In this document: piece by piece, positions 59,706-64,000 of the stretch
Layout: the number at the start of each line of letters is the position of its first letter
Numbering within the stretch: the first letter of the stretch is position 1
Origin: Qipengyuania sp. SS22
Lineage (GTDB): Bacteria > Pseudomonadota > Alphaproteobacteria > Sphingomonadales > Sphingomonadaceae
DNA: 64,000 nt
NCBI RefSeq assembly: GCF_025736935.1
Contig: NZ_CP107048.1
Span: 1,935,501 to 1,999,500 of the forward strand
Direction of reading: 5' to 3'
The notes under the pieces: model-generated
Seen by the model: the letters and a program-made list of their open reading frames with translations, nothing else
The model's database searches: none
What the model was told of the DNA's origin: nothing
Program-made: the position numbers and the translations under genes

Positions 59706-61297
59706 GTGTTCTTTACGGGGTAGCCTCCCGAACGACGCATGGCAACCAGCGATAGCGCCAGCAGCGCGATCGCCCAAAGCAGCGTGAGCCAGTGACCCAG
59801 CTGCGCAAACCAGGTGGGCGCCTGCGGCGGGGGGACGTGCGTATCGATCCGGTCGGCGATATTGCGCCCGATATGCTCGCGCACCACCCCGCGCGCATCG
59901 ATCACCGCGCTGATCCCGGTAGTCGTCGAACGCAGCACGGGCAGGCCCTCCTCGGCCGCGCGCATCCGGGCTTGCGCCAGATGCTGCGGCGGGCCCCACA
60001 TGCCGAACCAGCCGTCATTCGAGGGGTTGAAGATATAGTCGGGCCGGTTCGCGCGGTCGACGGTCTCGCCCGAGAAGACGATCTCGTAGCAAATCTGCAT
60101 GCCGGCGGTGCCGTGATCGCCCAGATCGTAGCTTTGCGGCCCCGGCCCCGGAATGAAATCGAGCGTGCCCGCAACCAGCCGCGAAAGGCCAAGCGGTTCG
60201 AGCCAAGTGCGCAGCGGCAGATACTCGCCATAGGGCACCAGATGCGCCTTGGCATAGCGCGCGCCCAGCCGTCCCGCGGAGTCGATCGAGCTGATGGCGT
60301 TATAGGCACCCACCGCGCGCTCGCGCCCGTCGACCGTAGCAATCTCCAGATCGACCATGCCGGTCAGCAGCAGGCTGCCCTCGCCGATCGCATGGCCAAT
60401 GCGTACGCGGGCAAAGGCAGGATCGCCGGCTGCGGTCATCTGGGTATAATAGCGCTGCGGATAGCCATCGCGCAGGTAATCGGGGATGCCGCTTTCGGGC
60501 CACAGGACGAGGCGGTGGCTTTGCGGCTTCAGCGGCCTGCTCAACCGCGCAGTGCGTTGGAATTGCTCCTCGAACCGTGAAGCGTCGTTGATCTCGTCCT
60601 GCCCGAGATTGGGCTGGACCAGCGTCAGCGGCAGCGTGCCCTCGCGCCCTGCACCGGCGGGCAGGTAGACCAGCGCGGCAAGCGCGATGGCGGCCAGCCC
60701 GAAACCTGCCCAACGGCGCCTGCGCACCAAATCGGCGAGCAGGATGGCGAACCCCGCCGTAAGACCAGACAGCGCATAGCTACCGACGAAGGGCAGCGCC
60801 ATGGCCAGCCCCGGTCGGTCCCACGGGCCCAGCAGCATCATCGACAGCGGTCCCCAGGCATATCCGCTGAAGACCCAGCTGCGCAGCCACTCGGCGGCAA
60901 TCCACATCGCGGCGAAGGCCAGCGCGAACGCGACCAGGCTGCCGCGCCGTGCCACCAGCCATGCGGCGCAGGTCGCCAGCGCGGGCCACAGCGCGAGATA
61001 GAGCGATAGCAGGGGCACCGCCGCCCAGCCGAGGACGGCAGGCATTTCCGCCTGATAAGTGAAGGCAGTCGCGATCCAATTATTCGCGACCGAGAAATGC
61101 GCCACGCCGAACAGCCATCCGGCGAGCAGCGCGCGTTGCCAGCTGGGCATACGCCACGCGAGCCAGCCGAACGCCCCCACTGCGGCAAGGCCCAGCGGCC
61201 ACACATGGAAGGGCTGGAACCCGAACGCCGACAACACGCCCAACAGGAGCGCGGCGAGTTTCGGGTGGGTGCGGGCCAGGCCGGGGATTCTCTCCAT
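59702..61297 (-). CDS. lnt: Apolipoprotein N-acyltransferase
   Basis: Inner-membrane enzyme that adds the third acyl chain to lipoproteins. The 531 aa have about eight N-terminal helices (for example LAALLLGVLSAFGFQPFHVW), then a nitrilase-type periplasmic domain with the Glu-Lys-Cys triad: HRLVLWPESGIPDYL (about 259-273), ARYAKAHLVPYGEYLPLR (about 340-357) and AGMQICYEIVFSGE (about 398-411). It matches the lipoproteins seen in the window as a likely modifying enzyme. It is followed by metK after 30 bases and preceded by the DUF4167 gene by 42. Confidence 0.95.
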   Translation of the reverse strand: MERIPGLARTHPKLAALLLGVLSAFGFQPFHVWPLGLAAVGAFGWLAWRMPSWQRALLAGWLFGVAHFSVANNWIATAFTYQAEMPAVLGWAAVPLLSLYLALWPALATCAAWLVARRGSLVAFALAFAAMWIAAEWLRSWVFSGYAWGPLSMMLLGPWDRPGLAMALPFVGSYALSGLTAGFAILLADLVRRRRWAGFGLAAIALAALVYLPAGAGREGTLPLTLVQPNLGQDEINDASRFEEQFQRTARLSRPLKPQSHRLVLWPESGIPDYLRDGYPQRYYTQMTAAGDPAFARVRIGHAIGEGSLLLTGMVDLEIATVDGRERAVGAYNAISSIDSAGRLGARYAKAHLVPYGEYLPLRTWLEPLGLSRLVAGTLDFIPGPGPQSYDLGDHGTAGMQICYEIVFSGETVDRANRPDYIFNPSNDGWFGMWGPPQHLAQARMRAAEEGLPVLRSTTTGISAVIDARGVVREHIGRNIADRIDTHVPPPQAPTWFAQLGHWLTLLWAIALLALSLVAMRRSGGYPVKNT

Positions 61298-61339
61298 CGG
61301 CCTGCCCCTTAGATCGTCAGGTCAGCGGTGCAAGCGCGA

Positions 61340-62035
61340 TCAACCGACCGCGCTCACTTCGCTGTCGTCGTCCTGCTTGCGCTTGCGTCGACGCGGTGCG
61401 GGCTTGGCATCCCCTTCGGCGTCGTTGGCGCCGATCGAGGGCGGCAGGACCGTCGCATCGATTTCGCCTTCGCTGCCGGGTGTGCCTTCCTCGTCCTTTT
61501 TCGCCTTGCGCGGAGCGCGGCGCTTCTTGGGCGCTTCGCTTTCTTCCTCGCGGGTGAAGGGATTGTCCGAGGATTCGAATTCGGCGGAATCACCGTCGTC
61601 GCCAGCGCGCGGCTTGCGCGCCCGCGGCTTGCGATTGCCGTCGTCCTGGTCATCGCGGCGGCTCCGTTGGCGATTGCCGCCGTCCTGCTCGTCGCCGCGA
61701 CTGCGCGGACGACGGTTGCTGCGGCGATCGTCGCCACCATCATCATCGTCGTCATCGTCCGACTGGTTCTGGCCGCGATCGTCGCCGCGCTTGCCCTTGG
61801 CTTCTTCCTGGCGCGCCTTGTTGTCGGCGATCACACGCAGATAGTGGTCGGCGAACTGCAGGTAGTATTCGGCCTGCACGCGGTCGCCATTGTGCTGGGC
61901 GTCCTGCGCAAGCTTCTTGTACTTGTCGAGCAGCTGCGGGGCATTGCCGCGCGCGCGGCTGTCGATGCGGTTGGCCGAATTGGCGCCGCCCTGATTGCGG
62001 TTACCGCGTCCACGACGACGGTTATTGCGATTCAT
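61340..62035 (-). CDS. DUF4167 family protein with an RG-rich start and a charged tail
   Basis: 231 aa. The N-terminus NNRRRGRGNRNQGGANSANR is RG/N-rich, followed by the helical DUF4167 domain (about 22-75, ARGNAPQLLDKYKKLAQDAQ and AEYYLQFADHYLRVIADNKA). The remaining 150 residues are a disordered, highly charged tail with alternating Asp runs and Arg/Lys clusters (QSDDDDDDDGGDDRRSNRRP, KKRRAPRKAKKDEEG). The family is common in alphaproteobacteria and of unknown function; the composition suggests RNA or ribosome binding. I use the ATG at 62035 rather than one nine codons upstream. Usual neighbour of prmC and prfA. Confidence 0.9.
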   Translation of the reverse strand: MNRNNRRRGRGNRNQGGANSANRIDSRARGNAPQLLDKYKKLAQDAQHNGDRVQAEYYLQFADHYLRVIADNKARQEEAKGKRGDDRGQNQSDDDDDDDGGDDRRSNRRPRSRGDEQDGGNRQRSRRDDQDDGNRKPRARKPRAGDDGDSAEFESSDNPFTREEESEAPKKRRAPRKAKKDEEGTPGSEGEIDATVLPPSIGANDAEGDAKPAPRRRKRKQDDDSEVSAVG

Positions 62036-62062
62036 GTTCAAGGGTAGTTGGTCCTCATACAA

Positions 62063-62281
62063 AGCGCGGCGCGAACCTTATCCGGTTCGCAAATGGCCGC
62101 GTGACCCCTTGCGCGCCTGCGCTTGTCGCAGCCCGCGTGCTCCGGTTTGTGCATGGTATGCGTAGCGGTAGGCTGCGCACCGTAACTGCAATGTCGGAGC
62201 TGGAACCGGCGGGGTGGCGTTAGCCGTACACCGCAGGCCTAGGGCCAGAAGTAAAGGCTCGAGTCGGCTTTGCCAAGTCTT
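62063..62281. other. Structured 219-base gap between prmC and the DUF4167 gene
   Basis: No gene is seen. A 7-bp hairpin GCGAACC/GGTTCGC (62071-62090) lies just upstream of the DUF4167 start. Further in, AGGC-TGCG (62171 region) can pair with CGCA-GCCT (62232 region) around TAAC/GTTA and an inner GCTGG/CCGGC stem. It may be a leader or an unannotated RNA, or simply decayed sequence. Confidence 0.35.
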
Positions 62282-63112
62282 TTATCGCAGGACCAGCGCG
62301 CGCGGGCGTCCGGCCAGATCGCGCCGCAGGGTAACGGCGAAGCCCGATTCGCTGGCAAGAGCGCTCACTGCCGCGTCCTGCGTGGCCCCAATCTCCAGCA
62401 CAGCCACACCGCCGGGGCGGACCAGCTTGCCAAGTTGCGGAATGATCACGCGATAATCATCAAGCCCCGCATGCCCGGCGAAGAGCGCGGAGGCAGGCTC
62501 GAAGTCGCGCACATCGGGCTCTAGTTGCGCATCGGCCTCGACATAGGGCGGGTTGCACAGGATCAGGTCGAACTGGCCCAGCCCGTCGGCCCAGCCGGGC
62601 ATGGTCCAGTCGGCGGTCAACATGCGTGCCCGATGCGACATCCCGACCGTGGTCGCGTTTTCTTCCGCCACCGCGATGGCAGCCGCGCTGCGGTCGATGC
62701 CAATCCCTTCGCCGCCCTGTTCCGCCAGCACGGTCAGCAGCAGCGCGCCGGTGCCGGTGCCCATGTCGAGCACGCGGCCCGGCCCGGCGCTGGCTTCGAG
62801 CGCGGCCTCGACCACCGCCTCGCTATCGGCGCGCGGAATCAACGTGTCGCGGGTGACGCGGAATTCGCGGCCATAAAATTCCTGGTGCCCGAGGATATAG
62901 GCGACGGGTTCGTGCGCTGTACGACGGGCGAGCAGATCGTCGAACCCAGCGGGCACACTCTCGCCCATACGCTGCAGCAGCATATGCGAGCGCGAAACGC
63001 CAAGCGCCTGCGCCATGAGCAATTCGGCGTCGAGACGCGGGGTCGGGCTGGTTGCGCCGAGCCGGGTCGCGGCCGCGCGCAGCGCATCGGTAACCGTCTG
63101 TCCGTCGCTCAC
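62282..63112 (-). CDS. prmC: Release factor glutamine methyltransferase
   Basis: Methylates the Gln of the GGQ motif of release factors with SAM. The 276 aa have an N-terminal helical domain with [20 protein letters not shown] (about 21-40), [20 protein letters not shown] (about 68-87), SAM motif [20 protein letters not shown] (about 112-131) and the NPPY catalytic motif ([15 protein letters not shown], about 179-193). Its ATG overlaps the prfA stop (ATGA), coupling the enzyme with its substrate. Confidence 0.95.
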   Translation of the reverse strand: MSDGQTVTDALRAAATRLGATSPTPRLDAELLMAQALGVSRSHMLLQRMGESVPAGFDDLLARRTAHEPVAYILGHQEFYGREFRVTRDTLIPRADSEAVVEAALEASAGPGRVLDMGTGTGALLLTVLAEQGGEGIGIDRSAAAIAVAEENATTVGMSHRARMLTADWTMPGWADGLGQFDLILCNPPYVEADAQLEPDVRDFEPASALFAGHAGLDDYRVIIPQLGKLVRPGGVAVLEIGATQDAAVSALASESGFAVTLRRDLAGRPRALVLR

Positions 63113-64000
63113 TCGGTCATCGCCGCAAGACGCTTGGCTTCGTCCTCGGCAATCAGTGCATCGACCAGTTCGCCCAGCCCGGTCCCGGCGAGGATTTCGG
63201 GCAGCTTGTGCAGTGTCAGCCCGATACGGTGATCGGTCACGCGCCCCTGCGGGAAATTATACGTGCGGATGCGTTCGGAGCGATCGCCCGAACCGACCAT
63301 CGCCTTGCGCGCCTCGGCCTCGGCACCCTCGGTCGCCTCGCGCTGCTGTTCGAACAAGCGTGCGCGCAGCACCTGCATCGCCTTTTCGCGGTTCTTGTGC
63401 TGGCTGCGGCCATCCTGGCAGGTGACCACCGTATTGGTCGGCAAATGGGTGATGCGGATCGCGCTGTCGGTGGTGTTGACATGCTGGCCGCCCGCGCCGC
63501 TGGCGCGGTAGGTATCGATCTTGAGATCGCCCGCATCGATCTGGACATCGACCTCGTCGGGTTCGGGCAATACGGCCACGGTCGCCGCACTGGTATGGAT
63601 GCGTCCGCCGCTTTCGGTTTCGGGCACACGCTGGACGCGGTGGACGCCGCTTTCGAACTTGAGCCGCGCGAACACCCCGGTGCCGGCAATATTGGCGACC
63701 ACTTCCTTGAAGCCGCCGACTTCGGCCGCGCTCATGCTGACCGGTTCGACCTTCCAGCCCTGTTCGGCCGCGAAGCGTTCATACATGCGGTAGAGATCGC
63801 CCGCGAACAGGGCCGCCTCGTCGCCGCCCGTGCCCGCACGAATTTCGAGCATGGCGGGTTTGGCATCGGCGCTGTCGCGCGGGAGCATGGCGATGGCCAG
63901 CTCGCGTTCGGCTTCGGGCAGGCGCTGGCGCAGTTCTTCCAGCTCCTCCTCGGCCATTGCTTTCATCTCGGGATCGGCGAGCATCTCCTCGAGGCTCGCC
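63109..64000 (-). CDS. prfA: Peptide chain release factor 1, 5' part missing
   Basis: Recognises UAA and UAG and triggers release of the nascent peptide. The C-terminal 297 residues are visible. They contain [20 protein letters not shown] (helical arm), the [20 protein letters not shown] region, [20 protein letters not shown], and the GGQ motif in [20 protein letters not shown], which PrmC methylates. The C-terminal stretch [20 protein letters not shown] identifies RF1 over RF2. The N-terminal 60 or so residues lie beyond the right edge. It is the first visible gene of the prfA-prmC-DUF4167-lnt-metK run. Confidence 0.95.
   Translation of the reverse strand, partial: ASLEEMLADPEMKAMAEEELEELRQRLPEAERELAIAMLPRDSADAKPAMLEIRAGTGGDEAALFAGDLYRMYERFAAEQGWKVEPVSMSAAEVGGFKEVVANIAGTGVFARLKFESGVHRVQRVPETESGGRIHTSAATVAVLPEPDEVDVQIDAGDLKIDTYRASGAGGQHVNTTDSAIRITHLPTNTVVTCQDGRSQHKNREKAMQVLRARLFEQQREATEGAEAEARKAMVGSGDRSERIRTYNFPQGRVTDHRIGLTLHKLPEILAGTGLGELVDALIAEDEAKRLAAMTE

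Overview
The window is about 64 kb of high-GC chromosomal DNA from an alphaproteobacterium, most likely a member of the Sphingomonadales close to Erythrobacteraceae. This is inferred from the gene set (ubiG divergent from lysC, DUF4167, DUF1244 and DUF2312 proteins, a CIRCE-controlled groESL, an HWE kinase, a bacterial Cdc48) and not from any search. I see no prophage, insertion sequence, CRISPR array, rRNA or tRNA. Genes are densely packed with many 1-4 base overlaps.

Region by region. 1-8.3 kb: purU (cut by the left edge), a nitronate monooxygenase, a membrane-bound LytTR regulator divergent from a DUF2306 membrane protein, purT-lysC, ubiG, and a glycerophosphodiesterase with an ArsC-like thioredoxin-fold protein. 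8.3-18.9 kb: a TonB-dependent receptor, ruvC, a YebC-type protein, a CPBP protease, small conserved proteins (YbjQ, DUF2312, DUF1244), pyruvate kinase, two small unknown proteins, an Old Yellow Enzyme relative and gltX. 18.9-30.4 kb: a GGDEF-EAL protein, then rpoBC as an isolated two-gene operon with its own promoter and terminator. 30.4-36.1 kb: a lipoprotein and a membrane protein lie between rpoBC and rplJL, which point in opposite directions. SMR and MATE exporters and an MscS channel follow. 36.2-46.4 kb: CIRCE-groESL, a membrane endonuclease/exonuclease/phosphatase-family protein, a DUF305-LVIVD fusion, an acyl-CoA dehydrogenase with an overlapping APH-type kinase, a host-attachment-family protein, a beta-lactamase-fold serine hydrolase and an acidic lipoprotein. 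46.7-54.2 kb: polA, an HWE sensor kinase, a second MscS channel and a Cdc48-type AAA+ ATPase. 54.2-64 kb: a candidate small RNA, an NTF2-like protein and an acid phosphatase, a second nitronate monooxygenase with a CoA-transferase, then prfA-prmC-DUF4167-lnt-metK on the minus strand, with prfA cut by the right edge.

Most of the window is core housekeeping. The parts most worth a second look are: the candidate anti-Shine-Dalgarno small RNA with its own terminator just upstream of cdc48; the kinase/acyl-CoA dehydrogenase pair, which looks like a split form of eukaryotic ACAD10/11; the class A beta-lactamase-like protein that seems to lack the general base Glu166; the DUF305-LVIVD fusion; the palindrome in front of metK; and the split, opposed rplJL and rpoBC units.
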